Below, piece by piece: positions 1 through 8,270 of a DNA stretch of 64,000 bases (its first letter is position 1; the number at the start of each line of letters is the position of its first letter). The position numbers and the translations under genes are program-made. Under the pieces are notes generated by a model. That model did not search any database, had not been told where the DNA came from, and was given only the letters and a program-made list of their open reading frames with translations. The DNA comes from Barnesiella intestinihominis YIT 11860. GTDB taxonomy: Bacteria; Bacteroidota; Bacteroidia; Bacteroidales; Barnesiellaceae. Where the stretch lies: positions 124,001 to 188,000 of the forward strand of contig NZ_JH815205.1 in NCBI RefSeq assembly GCF_000296465.1. Reading direction: 5' to 3'.

Positions 1-470
1 AATTCAGCCACACCCCGCTCAGGCAAAGCGAAATAAATCGCTTTACAACCGAGATTGGCGGCCAGTTGTACATCGGTCATTCGATCGCCTATAACATAGG
101 AATGTTCCAAATCATACTCTCCCGACTGGTATCGAGAAAGCATAGCCGTACCCGGTTTACGGGTCGGAAGGTTCTCTTCGGGAAACGAGGAGTCTATGCA
201 AACCTCGTCGAAGCGAATACCCTCGTTGGCGAAAGCCTGTATAATTTTACGCTGCACCGTCCAAAAATTCTCTGCCGGAAACGAAGACGTGCCCATACCA
301 TCTTGATTGGTCACCATCACCCACTCGAAATCGAGACGAGTAGCCACATAAGCAAGACTCTGAAACACTTTGGGCACAAATTCCAATTTTTCAAGCGAAT
401 CGACTTGTTTATCCACAGGAGGTTCTACTACCAATGTTCCGTCCCGGTCGATAAAAAGAACTCTTTTCAT
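1..470 (-). CDS. hisB: HisB, bifunctional histidinol-phosphatase / imidazoleglycerol-phosphate dehydratase (N-terminal part, cut by window edge)
   Basis: Reading the minus strand from an ATG at 470 gives an open frame to the window edge that starts [13 protein letters not shown], the DxDGT nucleophile motif of HAD phosphatases, followed by VTNQDGMGT and a late GDR.TD motif. This is the histidinol-phosphatase half of bifunctional HisB, which removes phosphate from histidinol phosphate; the dehydratase half lies outside the window. The loop that in E. coli HisB carries zinc-binding Cys and His reads [12 protein letters not shown] here, so the zinc ligands are absent. It follows hisC by 11 bases and is the last gene of the his operon visible here. 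A stand-alone HAD phosphatase cannot be excluded without the missing half, but the context makes HisB very likely. Confidence 0.93.
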   Translation of the reverse strand, partial: MKRVLFIDRDGTLVVEPPVDKQVDSLEKLEFVPKVFQSLAYVATRLDFEWVMVTNQDGMGTSSFPAENFWTVQRKIIQAFANEGIRFDEVCIDSSFPEENLPTRKPGTAMLSRYQSGEYDLEHSYVIGDRMTDVQLAANLGCKAIYFALPERGVAE

Positions 471-481
471 AACTCTCGAAT

Positions 482-1516
482 TTAGCTGTAACTTTTCAAT
501 GTTTCCAATAAAACATTCATTTCCCGATCTGTCCCGATAGTGATACGCAGACAATCGCCGCATAAAGCAACTTTTGAGCGATTACGAACGACGATTCCAT
601 CGGTAACCAGTCGTAAATATATCTTCTCGGACTCCACCATCTTCACCAATACAAAATTGGCATCACTCGGATAAACCGTTTTTACCATCGGTATGTCGGA
701 CAGGCGCTCGACAAACCGCGACCGAACCGATAATATCTCATCAACCCACCGCCGGACTTCGTTCTCTCGGTCGAGCATTTCCATCGCATAACGCTGAACC
801 AAATCACTGATGTTATACGGATATTTCACTTGATTATAATAGCCGATGATATCAGGCGAAGCAAATGCCATTCCCAGACGGACTCCGGCACTACCCCATG
901 CCTTCGAAAAGGTTTGCAGCACAACCAAATTATGAAATTCGTTCAACCGGCGAATCCACGAAGGCCGGGACGAGAAATCTATATAGGCTTCGTCCACGAC
1001 CACAATCCCGTCAAAAGCAGTTATCAATCGCTCGATCTCGATGGCAGGAAAGACGTTGCCGGTAGGATTATTCGGCGAACATAAAAACAACAATCTGCTA
1101 TGAGTGTCGATAGTTTGCAATATAGCATCGCAATCCAACGAAAAGTCTTTCTTCAAAGGGACTTCGCGATACTCCACGCCGTTAATGTCGGCACATACTC
1201 TATACATACCGTAGGTAGGAGTTATCGAAACCGCATTATCCCGTCCGGGTTCACAAAAGATACGATACAGTAAATCTATCGCTTCGTCACTTCCCACACC
1301 GAGAAAAATGTTTTCGGGCATTACACCCCGTTGTTTTGCCAACTTCTCTTTCAAATCGTTTTGCAACGGATCGGGATAACGATTATACGGAAGATTAAAC
1401 GGGCTTTCATTGGCATCAAGCCATACCGAAGCCTCTCCCGAAAATTCATTCCGAGCCGAAGAATAGGGTTTTAATTGTCGAATATTGGGACGCACCCATT
1501 GTTCTATTTTTTTCAT
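482..1516 (-). CDS. hisC: Histidinol-phosphate aminotransferase
   Basis: The 344-residue protein is a class I/II PLP aminotransferase that converts imidazole-acetol phosphate and glutamate into histidinol phosphate in the cytoplasm. It shows the usual HisC features: [15 protein letters not shown] near the N-terminus, SPNNPTGN in the middle, VVDEAYIDF, and the PLP lysine motif [14 protein letters not shown] around residue 205, with an arginine-containing LRITIG near the end. The length is normal for the family. It starts 11 bases after hisD and ends 11 bases before hisB, so it is cotranscribed from the attenuated his promoter. Confidence 0.97.
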   Translation of the reverse strand: MKKIEQWVRPNIRQLKPYSSARNEFSGEASVWLDANESPFNLPYNRYPDPLQNDLKEKLAKQRGVMPENIFLGVGSDEAIDLLYRIFCEPGRDNAVSITPTYGMYRVCADINGVEYREVPLKKDFSLDCDAILQTIDTHSRLLFLCSPNNPTGNVFPAIEIERLITAFDGIVVVDEAYIDFSSRPSWIRRLNEFHNLVVLQTFSKAWGSAGVRLGMAFASPDIIGYYNQVKYPYNISDLVQRYAMEMLDRENEVRRWVDEILSVRSRFVERLSDIPMVKTVYPSDANFVLVKMVESEKIYLRLVTDGIVVRNRSKVALCGDCLRITIGTDREMNVLLETLKSYS

Positions 1517-1527
1517 AACTGCACTTT

Positions 1528-2820
1528 TTAAGAATGAATAGACTGCAAACGCACCGTCACAGCTTCTTTATGCGCCTCCAATCGTTCGGCCTCCGCCATT
1601 TTCTCGATCACCGGACCAAGATTTTTCAACCCTTCGGACGAAATCTGCTGGAAAGTAATTTTACGGGTGAAGCTATCGAGATTTACCCCGCTATACGATT
1701 TGGCATACCCACTGGTCGGAAGCGTGTGATTCGTCCCCGAAGCATAATCGCCGGCACTTTCAGGGGTATAATATCCTAAGAATACCGACCCAGCATTAAC
1801 GATTGCCGAAGCCCACTCCTCGGCGTCTGTACGATGCACGATGAGGTGTTCGGGAGCATACGCATTGACAAAGTCGGCCAAATCGGTCTCTCGCTCCAAC
1901 AAGACGACCGAGCTGTGAGAAAGAGACTTCTCCACCCATTCACGCCGAGGCAATCGGTCCAGTTGTCGTTCGATCTCAGCCGGGAACAAATCGGCTATTC
2001 TACGATCGGTAGTCAGCAGTATCGACTGACTGTCAGCCCCATGCTCGGCCTGCGACAAAAAATCGGCGGCAAGGAATCGTACATCGGCGCCCGAATCGGC
2101 TACAATCATCACTTCCGAAGGCCCTGCCGGCATATCGATAGCTACACCTTGCACGGATACTTGCTGTTTAGCGGCCATTACATAACGATTTCCCGGTCCA
2201 AAAATCTTATATACCTGCGGAACACTCTCCGTGCCAAAAGCCATAGCACCTATGGCCTGCACTCCTCCCAGTTTAAAAATACGGTCTATCCCTGTCTCAC
2301 GAGCCGCATACAATATAGCGGGGGCTATCTTACCCTCCTTTCCGGGAGGAGTACACATCACGATTTCATGACAACCCGCCAAACGAGCCGGGACAGCCAG
2401 CATCAGTACCGTAGAAAAAAGCGGAGCTGTACCGCCCGGCACATAAAGACCTACTTTTTCTATTCCCACTGGCTTCTGCCAACACCACACACCGGGTGTG
2501 GTTTCTACTTTTTTCACTTCGATAGCCTGCGAGGCGTGGAACTTACGAATGTTGTCGATAGCCTGTCTTATCGCCTTTTTCAAAGACTCGGGCACAGCCG
2601 CGATCCCTTCTTCCATTTCGGCAGGCGTCACCTGCAATGCATCCAATACAACCCGATCGAATTGCTTCTCATAACGTCTCAACGCATCATCTCCTTCGCA
2701 TCGTACCGATTCTAAAATATCGGACACCGTGCGAGATAAAGAGATTAAATCCATTTGCGGACGAGCCATAATCACCTTCCATTCGTCCCGCTTCGGATAT
2801 TTCCAAACCGTCACTGTCAT
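1528..2820 (-). CDS. hisD: Histidinol dehydrogenase
   Basis: The 430-residue protein catalyses the last two NAD-dependent oxidations from histidinol to histidine. It carries the family signature region from GPSEVMIVADSGAD through SQAEHGADSQ, where Gln and His bind zinc, and the late motif NHTLPTSGYAKSYSGVNLD with another zinc-site His. Length and domain layout match single-function bacterial HisD. It begins one base after the hisG stop codon, a spacing typical for translational coupling in this operon. Confidence 0.97.
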   Translation of the reverse strand: MTVTVWKYPKRDEWKVIMARPQMDLISLSRTVSDILESVRCEGDDALRRYEKQFDRVVLDALQVTPAEMEEGIAAVPESLKKAIRQAIDNIRKFHASQAIEVKKVETTPGVWCWQKPVGIEKVGLYVPGGTAPLFSTVLMLAVPARLAGCHEIVMCTPPGKEGKIAPAILYAARETGIDRIFKLGGVQAIGAMAFGTESVPQVYKIFGPGNRYVMAAKQQVSVQGVAIDMPAGPSEVMIVADSGADVRFLAADFLSQAEHGADSQSILLTTDRRIADLFPAEIERQLDRLPRREWVEKSLSHSSVVLLERETDLADFVNAYAPEHLIVHRTDAEEWASAIVNAGSVFLGYYTPESAGDYASGTNHTLPTSGYAKSYSGVNLDSFTRKITFQQISSEGLKNLGPVIEKMAEAERLEAHKEAVTVRLQSIHS

Positions 2821-2821
2821 A

Positions 2822-3673
2822 TCACAAAATCATCTTTTCAATATCCAACACCAATATACCCTCGGCTCCTGCCGTTTTCAGCCGATTAATAATCTCCCAA
2901 AAGCATTTTTCGTCGAGTACCGTATGCACCGAACACCACTCCTTATCTGCCAGAGGCATGACCGTGGGGCTTTTGATTCCCGGTAACACTGACAACACGT
3001 CGTTCAACTTCTTTTGCGGGACATTCATGAGAATATACTTTTTATCATCTGCGGCTTGTACCGAATCGAAACGAAACAACAGCTCGTCCAGTATTCCCCG
3101 CTTTTCGGGAGAAATAGAATCCGTTCCTATGAGAACAGCTTCCGATTCGACGACGGTTTCAACTTCTTTCAATCGATTGCTAACCAACGTACTGCCCGAA
3201 CTGACAATATCGAATATGGCATCGGCCAATCTAATTCCGGGAGCTATCTCAACCGAACCGGTAATTACATGAATGTCCGAAACTATCCCGTTCTTGTGCA
3301 GATAATCTGACAATATTCCGGGATAAGACGTCGCTATTTTCTTTCCCGAAAACCAGTTTCTATCTTGATAGTCTATGTTTTGGGGTATAGCTAATGAAAG
3401 GCGACACTTCCCGAAGCCTAACTTTTTCAAAATACCCACAGGGCAACGCTTCTCCATGACCTCGTTCAATCCCACGATTCCTACATCGGCAACCCCCGAA
3501 GCCACAGACTCAGGAATATCGTCGTCCCTTAGAAACAACACTTCCACGGGGAAGTTTCGTGCAGGAACCAACAACGTCCTCTTCCCTCCCGGTATCTTGA
3601 TACCTGCCTCCTCTAACAAAGCCATAGACTCCTCATATAGTCTCCCTTTCGACTGAATAGCTATCCTCAGCAT
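2822..3673 (-). CDS. hisG: ATP phosphoribosyltransferase, long form
   Basis: The 283-residue protein starts MLRIAIQSKGRLYEES and catalyses the first committed step of histidine synthesis, joining ATP and PRPP. The region DIVSSGSTLVSNRL carries the PRPP-binding loop. The length, with an extra C-terminal domain of about 75 residues ending in a beta-rich segment, marks the long hexameric form, in which that ACT-like domain binds histidine for feedback inhibition. It is the first structural gene of the operon and lies 34 bases behind a terminator hairpin and a His-rich leader peptide, so transcription is probably attenuated as well. Confidence 0.97.
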   Translation of the reverse strand: MLRIAIQSKGRLYEESMALLEEAGIKIPGGKRTLLVPARNFPVEVLFLRDDDIPESVASGVADVGIVGLNEVMEKRCPVGILKKLGFGKCRLSLAIPQNIDYQDRNWFSGKKIATSYPGILSDYLHKNGIVSDIHVITGSVEIAPGIRLADAIFDIVSSGSTLVSNRLKEVETVVESEAVLIGTDSISPEKRGILDELLFRFDSVQAADDKKYILMNVPQKKLNDVLSVLPGIKSPTVMPLADKEWCSVHTVLDEKCFWEIINRLKTAGAEGILVLDIEKMIL

Positions 3674-3707
3674 AATTCTTCATGTTTTTAATAAGTAAAA
3701 TCCATAT

Positions 3708-3737
3708 AAAAAAGGCTTACCATAATCCGGTAAGCCT
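3708..3737 (-). terminator. Intrinsic terminator of the his leader (attenuator)
   Basis: On the minus strand a 9-bp perfect stem, with arms at 3729-3737 and 3713-3721 and a 7-base loop, is followed by six T residues (3713-3708). It lies between the His-rich leader peptide and hisG. No other gene precedes it on this strand for which it would be the terminator, so it most likely acts as the leader terminator of a histidine attenuator. Confidence 0.85.
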
Positions 3738-3776
3738 ACAACATTTTCCTATGTTATTTTTACATACAGACTCACC

Positions 3777-3830
3777 CTATCCCCCAAAGGGACAATGCAC
3801 GTGACTGTGATGTAAAAATAGAACCATCAT
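3777..3830 (-). CDS. hisL: his operon leader peptide
   Basis: A 17-codon frame encodes MMVLFLHHSHVHCPFGG, with four His codons within six positions. It begins about 20 bases after a TTTG-N19-TATATTTG promoter, ends about 40 bases before a terminator hairpin, and is followed by hisG, the arrangement expected for ribosome-mediated attenuation. The start has no clear Shine-Dalgarno sequence, as is usual in Bacteroidota. Nucleotides 3810-3820, overlapping the first His codon, are a perfect 11-base inverted repeat of 3755-3765. The peptide itself presumably has no function beyond reporting charged tRNA-His supply. Confidence 0.8.
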   Translation of the reverse strand: MMVLFLHHSHVHCPFGG

Positions 3831-3853
3831 TAATCTTAACTATAAATTTTCAA

Positions 3854-3884
3854 CAAATATAAGGCATTAAATACAAAATACAAA
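3854..3884 (-). promoter_or_regulatory. his operon promoter
   Basis: On the minus strand TTTG (3884-3881) and TATATTTG (3861-3854) are separated by 19 bases, matching the Bacteroidales -33/-7 consensus. The expected start of transcription is near 3848, giving a leader of about 175 bases before hisG that contains the leader peptide and the attenuator. Confidence 0.75.
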
Positions 3885-3943
3885 TTATTTCACTATTTTT
3901 CTTTCAAATTTATATATTATATCGTTTTTTAGTAACAACGAAC

Positions 3944-4963
3944 TTATCCTAAAAAGAAAGTAACGACCATATAAATACCTGCTGCCAAAAGCGCACTGAC
4001 AGGAATCGTAAGAATCCATGCGACTAAAAGACTTTTCGTCACACCCCAACGAACCGCAGACAAGCGTTTGGTCGCTCCCACACCGATAATAGCCCCGGTA
4101 ATGGTATGTGTAGTACTTACGGGAATCTTTAAAATTTCGGTTAAATAAAGCGTGAACGCCCCTGCCGTTTCGGCTACCACTCCCTCCAACGGAGTAACCT
4201 TCGTAATTTTCGTTCCCATTGTTTTTACTATCTTCCAACCTCCCGACATCGTCCCCAACGATATGGCCGTAAAGCAGGCAAACGCAACCCAATCGGGCAA
4301 ATCGGCAATGCTGTTTATACCCATACCTAAACCCATCGAGTGAGCGGCAATCATAGCGGCGGCAATAATACCCATTACTTTCTGGGAATCGTTCAAACCA
4401 TGCCCGATACTAAACATCGCCGAAGAAACCAACTGTAATTTCTTGAACCAAACTTCGGCCTTATGGGGTTGAACCCGGCGACAAATATGAAGGACCAATA
4501 TCGTAAATCCGAACGCTACGACCATTCCTATAAAGGGAGCCAAGAAAATAAATGCGGCTATTTTGAGAATAATATTGAGCTGAATCGCCCCGAATCCACT
4601 CGCCATAATGGCAGCACCGGCAAATCCTCCGATAAGTGTATGCGACGAAGAAGACGGAATACCTTTCCACCAAGTAATCAAATTCCATGCGATAGCGGCA
4701 ATCACACCCGACAAAATAATAGGCAGAGTGATAAACTCTTCTACCACGGTCTTGGATACGGTATTGGCTATACCAAACCCACCGATAATGTATTTGGCAA
4801 TAAAGAACGCGACAAAATTAAAGAAAGCAGCCCACAAAACCGCTTGAAAGGGTGTGAGGACTTTTGTCGACACGATTGTCGCTATCGAATTGGCAGCATC
4901 ATGAAACCCGTTGATAAAATCGAACAGCAATGCCAGTACAATAATAACTATCAATAACTCCAT
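3944..4963 (-). CDS. pit: PiT-family inorganic phosphate transporter
   Basis: The protein is a polytopic membrane protein of 339 residues with the two duplicated PiT signatures: FDFINGFHDAANSIATIVSTKVL at the N-terminus (Gly-Phe-His-Asp-Ala-Ala-Asn core) and SSSHTLIGGFAGAA, plus VSTTHTITGAIIGVG in the second half. It imports phosphate coupled to cations across the inner membrane. I place the start at the ATG at 4963, directly before the first hydrophobic helix; an ATG at 4999 in frame would overlap the upstream gene by 17 bases. It follows a DUF47 gene, the standard PiT partner, and shares its promoter. Confidence 0.93.
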   Translation of the reverse strand: MELLIVIIVLALLFDFINGFHDAANSIATIVSTKVLTPFQAVLWAAFFNFVAFFIAKYIIGGFGIANTVSKTVVEEFITLPIILSGVIAAIAWNLITWWKGIPSSSSHTLIGGFAGAAIMASGFGAIQLNIILKIAAFIFLAPFIGMVVAFGFTILVLHICRRVQPHKAEVWFKKLQLVSSAMFSIGHGLNDSQKVMGIIAAAMIAAHSMGLGMGINSIADLPDWVAFACFTAISLGTMSGGWKIVKTMGTKITKVTPLEGVVAETAGAFTLYLTEILKIPVSTTHTITGAIIGVGATKRLSAVRWGVTKSLLVAWILTIPVSALLAAGIYMVVTFFLG

Positions 4964-4982
4964 AACATAACTCTTTACGGAT

Positions 4983-5630
4983 TTATGCGTACTTAACAAT
5001 CAACGTTCTCAGGATTTTTCCAACATACTCGGCCGAGTCGGTAGTCTTCTCTAATATCTGCATGATCTCTTTTATCTTGATAATCTCGATACAGTCTTTC
5101 TCCTCCTCGAATAACTTTGTGATGAACAGTTCATACACATCGTCTGCCTGATTCTCTATATCGTGTAATTTCGAACAATATTCTCTCAATGTAGCCGGAT
5201 TCTTGCGAAACGTATCCAACTCGTCCATCGCTTTACAGATATAATCCGCCTCTTTCTGTACCAACAAACTCAGTTCCTTTCCGCTATCGCCGATAGGTCG
5301 CGGATTATAAATCGCTATACGTTTCGCACAACTGTTTATTCCATCGATGACATCGTCCATGTGAGAAGCCAATGCCTGTATATCCTCTCTGTCAAACGGA
5401 GTAATAAAAGTAGTTCCTAATTCATCAAAAATCAAGTGAGCCAATCTATCCCCTTCACGTTCTAAATCTTTAATTTTTTTATAATAGGAAGATCGTTCCT
5501 CCGGCTTGTCATGTTGCATGCTCTCTACCAAAACAGCCGAAGAAGAAACCAACACTTCGGAAAGTTGTTTCAACAATGGGAAAAATTTGGGTTCCTTAGG
5601 GGTAAATCTGCTAAAAAAGGAATTTTTCAT
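4983..5630 (-). CDS. DUF47 / PhoU-like accessory protein of the phosphate transporter
   Basis: The 215-residue, all-helical cytoplasmic protein belongs to the DUF47 (PhoU-like, TIGR00153) family. Typical features are the acidic helix motif REGDRLAHLIFDEL, the segment TPFDREDIQALASHMDDVID with metal-binding acidic residues, and ENQADDVYELF in the second repeat. Such proteins accompany PiT transporters and are thought to modulate their activity. It is the first gene of the two-gene operon, with the pit gene 19 bases downstream. The exact biochemical role in Bacteroidota is not established. Confidence 0.9.
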   Translation of the reverse strand: MKNSFFSRFTPKEPKFFPLLKQLSEVLVSSSAVLVESMQHDKPEERSSYYKKIKDLEREGDRLAHLIFDELGTTFITPFDREDIQALASHMDDVIDGINSCAKRIAIYNPRPIGDSGKELSLLVQKEADYICKAMDELDTFRKNPATLREYCSKLHDIENQADDVYELFITKLFEEEKDCIEIIKIKEIMQILEKTTDSAEYVGKILRTLIVKYA

Positions 5631-5729
5631 AAATGTGTATAATATAATTATTTAATGTATCCTCTTTCTCGATTTATCCTTATCTACTCAATACCAAGAA
5701 GATAAAACGGATATATCTTTTGTAGATTG

Positions 5730-5756
5730 CAAAGGTAGAAGAATGTATATATACAT
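5730..5756 (-). promoter_or_regulatory. Promoter of the DUF47-pit operon with a 14-bp palindrome in the spacer
   Basis: On the minus strand TACCTTTG (5737-5730) is a good -7 element; a -33 TTG is not obvious at the expected place. The 14-bp perfect palindrome ATGTATATATACAT (5743-5756) occupies the spacer, so a protein bound there would block polymerase. It could be the operator for phosphate-responsive control, but that is inference. Confidence 0.55.
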
Positions 5757-5827
5757 CATATTACATTTATTTTAAATTTTCACATGGCTTAATTTTTTAT
5801 TTCATATCATACATAAAAAGATTGTTT

Positions 5828-5835
5828 TATTTTTG
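5828..5835 (+). promoter_or_regulatory. Promoter -7 element of mnmD
   Basis: TATTTTTG at 5828-5835 matches TAnnTTTG and lies 22 bases before the ATG at 5858. It overlaps the possible TTG start at 5822, which therefore cannot be the real start. No convincing -33 element is visible. Confidence 0.5.
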
Positions 5836-5857
5836 TTCCCGAATATTCCTCACCAAG

Positions 5858-6526
5858 ATGCAAAATAATATGATTATAGAACAAACCGAAGATGGTATCC
5901 CCACTCTCTATTTGCCGAGAATGGACGAACATTACCACTCCACCAAAGGGGCTTTGGCGGAAGCTCGGCATGTATACATCGACTCTGCATTGCGAGCTTC
6001 TGGGAAAAAAGAAATCAATGTCCTTGAAATAGGTTTCGGAACCGGATTAAACACATTTCTTACATTTCTCGAATCACAGGAAAAAGGATTAAGGATAAAT
6101 TATACCACCTTCGAACTATATCCTCTCTCCCCCGACATAACCGAAAAATTGAACTACCCGGCGCTCATAGCCCCAAGCTCAGAATCGATATTCGCTCTTT
6201 TACATCAATGCGAATGGAATCAAAAGATCGCTATATCACCCTTGTTTACCTTATACAAACGCCATGCCGACCTCACCCGAACCTCTCTCGAAGGAATATA
6301 CGACGTGGTTTATTTCGATGCGTTCGCTCCCGAAAAGCAACCCGAAATGTGGGACGAGAAAATTTTCCGGGAGATTTTCAGTCACTTGTCTCCGGGTGGT
6401 ATTCTGAGCACCTACTGTGCGAAAGGGGAAATAAGACGAAGGCTTCAATCTGTCGGGTTTACGGTAGAACGGTTACCCGGCCCGCCGAACGGTAAACGGG
6501 AAATTCTAAGAGCATCCAAAAGATAA
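5858..6526 (+). CDS. mnmD: tRNA 5-methylaminomethyl-2-thiouridine methyltransferase domain protein (MnmD-type, DUF752)
   Basis: The 222-residue protein carries VLEIGFGTGLNTFL, the SAM-binding loop of the MnmC methyltransferase domain, and the conserved VVYFDAFAPEKQPEMWDE segment followed by GGILSTYCAKGEIRR. In E. coli this domain is fused to an FAD oxidase in MnmC; here only the methyltransferase is present, as in other bacteria with stand-alone MnmD. It methylates the wobble uridine of certain tRNAs. The start is the first ATG (5858); a TTG at 5822 overlaps the promoter. It converges on the hyp-linked methyltransferase gene, whose stop codon is only five bases away. Confidence 0.88.
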   Translation: MQNNMIIEQTEDGIPTLYLPRMDEHYHSTKGALAEARHVYIDSALRASGKKEINVLEIGFGTGLNTFLTFLESQEKGLRINYTTFELYPLSPDITEKLNYPALIAPSSESIFALLHQCEWNQKIAISPLFTLYKRHADLTRTSLEGIYDVVYFDAFAPEKQPEMWDEKIFREIFSHLSPGGILSTYCAKGEIRRRLQSVGFTVERLPGPPNGKREILRASKR

Positions 6527-6531
6527 CTCTG

Positions 6532-7152
6532 TCAATAGATTGCATCGGCTACCGAGGCACCCAATTTCCTACCGACTCGCTGTAACAAGATATAATAGTA
6601 TTCATCGGTTTCATCGAACGAAGCCACAGACAAGCCTATCTCCGTAAACTGGGCGACTTGTTCCGCTACCGGTAATAAATTTCGGGCAAAAACTTTATCC
6701 GATATACGTTTGTGCATTTCATTTAATTGTTCCCGACTTTGGGAATGGGCAATCAACAATCTACCACCACAATACAGATTATCGGTTACCAAGCGGGCAA
6801 TCGTATCTACCGGATAACGAAAATGAGGGAACACCGAATACAGCAAAATAGCATTGAAACGTCCACCCAAACGATCCCGCTCCACATCGGCCCGGACAAA
6901 GCTAACTCCTGCATTGGGAAAACGCAAAGAAGCCTCCCTCAGCATCTTTTCAGAACTGTCCACAGCCACAATAGGAGCATAGTGCCCTACCTGTTCCCGG
7001 ATAAAAGGTATCATAACTCCCGTTCCCGTACCTATGTCGAGAACCGTATCGCCTTGTTTCAATTGTAAAACAGACAGCACTTTTTCTATCCTCCCGGTAT
7101 CATACCGACAAGTTTTATTCCACACCCCGGCCATCTCATCAAAAAAATTCAT
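6532..7152 (-). CDS. Class I SAM-dependent methyltransferase linked to the hyp operon
   Basis: The 206-residue soluble protein has the SAM-binding motif VLDIGTGTGVMIPF near residue 40, an acidic end of strand 2 (VAVDSSEKML) and FVRADVERD, as in Rossmann-fold methyltransferases of the UbiE/Methyltransf_11 type. Its substrate is unknown. Its start codon overlaps the hypB stop codon by four bases (7149-7152), so it is translated with the hydrogenase maturation genes hypF, hypA and hypB and is the last gene of that operon. This suggests a role connected to hydrogenase or quinone metabolism, but no maturation step known to me needs a methyltransferase. Confidence 0.75.
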   Translation of the reverse strand: MNFFDEMAGVWNKTCRYDTGRIEKVLSVLQLKQGDTVLDIGTGTGVMIPFIREQVGHYAPIVAVDSSEKMLREASLRFPNAGVSFVRADVERDRLGGRFNAILLYSVFPHFRYPVDTIARLVTDNLYCGGRLLIAHSQSREQLNEMHKRISDKVFARNLLPVAEQVAQFTEIGLSVASFDETDEYYYILLQRVGRKLGASVADAIY

Positions 7153-7898
7153 TTCTCCTCCTTTCTCTCAAAACAAGCCAACAAATACTCGCACCACTCA
7201 TCCATGCCCATACCCCGGGTCGCCGAAATTTCAAAAAAACACAACTGAGGATTTATTTTCAAGGCATTATCTTTCAATCGGGCGACATCGCTATCCACAT
7301 AAGGCAACAAATCTATTTTGTTGATTATACAAATATCAGCACCGGCAAACATATAGGGATACTTCAACGGCTTATCGTCTCCCTCGGTCACACTGAGAAG
7401 AACGACTCGGAGATTTTCGCCCAAGTCGAACATGGCCGGACACACCAAATTGCCTACATTCTCTATAAACAACAACGTATCTTTCACGGCCAATTCATCG
7501 AACGCCGACGATACCATACGGGCATCGAGGTGACAACCATTGTGTGTATTGATTTGTATGGCTGGAATACCCAAATTCCTAATACGTCCGGCATCATTGT
7601 CGGTATGCTGGTCTCCCTCTATTACGGCAATCTTATGAAAATCTCTTCCACCCAGCCGTTTAATAGTGCTTTCGAGTAAAGTCGTTTTACCCGATCCCGG
7701 CGAACTAACCAAATTTATCGCCCAACAACCTGTTGTATTCCATATATTTCTATTCTGCCCGGCAATCCTATTATTCTCACTTAAAATATCTTGTTCTACG
7801 GCAATATCAACCGTTTTCCCATGTCCGTGAGCAATTCCCAGACGATGCATTTCTTCATGGCTCATCTCCTGATGGCCACAACCGCAAGTCGTACACAT
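7149..7898 (-). CDS. hypB: Hydrogenase nickel incorporation GTPase HypB
   Basis: The 249-residue protein is the GTPase that, with HypA, delivers nickel to the hydrogenase large subunit. It starts MCTTCGCG, the high-affinity N-terminal metal site, followed by a His-rich linker without a long poly-His stretch. The GTPase motifs are all present: P-loop SSPGSGKTTLLE, EGDQHTDND, ENVGNLVCP with the metal-binding Cys, and NKIDLLPY. It starts 21 bases after hypA and overlaps the following methyltransferase start. Confidence 0.97.
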   Translation of the reverse strand: MCTTCGCGHQEMSHEEMHRLGIAHGHGKTVDIAVEQDILSENNRIAGQNRNIWNTTGCWAINLVSSPGSGKTTLLESTIKRLGGRDFHKIAVIEGDQHTDNDAGRIRNLGIPAIQINTHNGCHLDARMVSSAFDELAVKDTLLFIENVGNLVCPAMFDLGENLRVVLLSVTEGDDKPLKYPYMFAGADICIINKIDLLPYVDSDVARLKDNALKINPQLCFFEISATRGMGMDEWCEYLLACFERKEEK

Positions 7899-7919
7899 AT
7901 CTTTTTAATTTTAATATTA

Positions 7920-8270
7920 TTACTTATCTGTTTCTACAATCAGTGAGGTAAGACGAAACTCTTGTCCCGAAACCAACCGTGTTTTATAGCTTCCGCATTT
8001 CGGGCACGAGGCATATAACGAAACCGGTGAAAACGACTCACCGCAAACACCGCAAACCGCCAACGGTTTCACCCGATCGACCATTACCCGAGCACCGGCA
8101 AACGCACTTCTCTCCAAAACCATATTCAATGAAAATAAAAAAGCATCATTATCCACACCCGATAAATCGCCAATAGTTATCTCGATGCATCGAACCGAAC
8201 CACCACCATGTAGTGCCAGCTCTTTTTCCACCAGCTCCACCACGCTACAAGCCAACGACAACTCGTGCAT
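7920..8270 (-). CDS. hypA: Hydrogenase maturation nickel metallochaperone HypA
   Basis: The 116-residue protein passes nickel to the hydrogenase apo-enzyme. I choose the ATG at 8270 because HypA must begin Met-His-Glu: the mature N-terminus and His2 bind nickel, and the sequence there reads MHELSLACSVVELV. A longer frame starting at 8282 would destroy this site. The zinc ribbon is visible as CGVCGESF and CPKCGS. The gene overlaps the end of hypF by 26 bases, which argues for coupled translation. Confidence 0.96.
   Translation of the reverse strand: MHELSLACSVVELVEKELALHGGGSVRCIEITIGDLSGVDNDAFLFSLNMVLERSAFAGARVMVDRVKPLAVCGVCGESFSPVSLYASCPKCGSYKTRLVSGQEFRLTSLIVETDK

Noticed and set aside
1834-2715. 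293-codon open frame antisense to hisD
   Set aside because: hisD is clear on the minus strand; the antisense frame is explained by codon bias.
5822-5857. TTG start extending mnmD by 12 residues
   Set aside because: It overlaps the TATTTTTG promoter element and the first ATG at 5858 gives a normal length.
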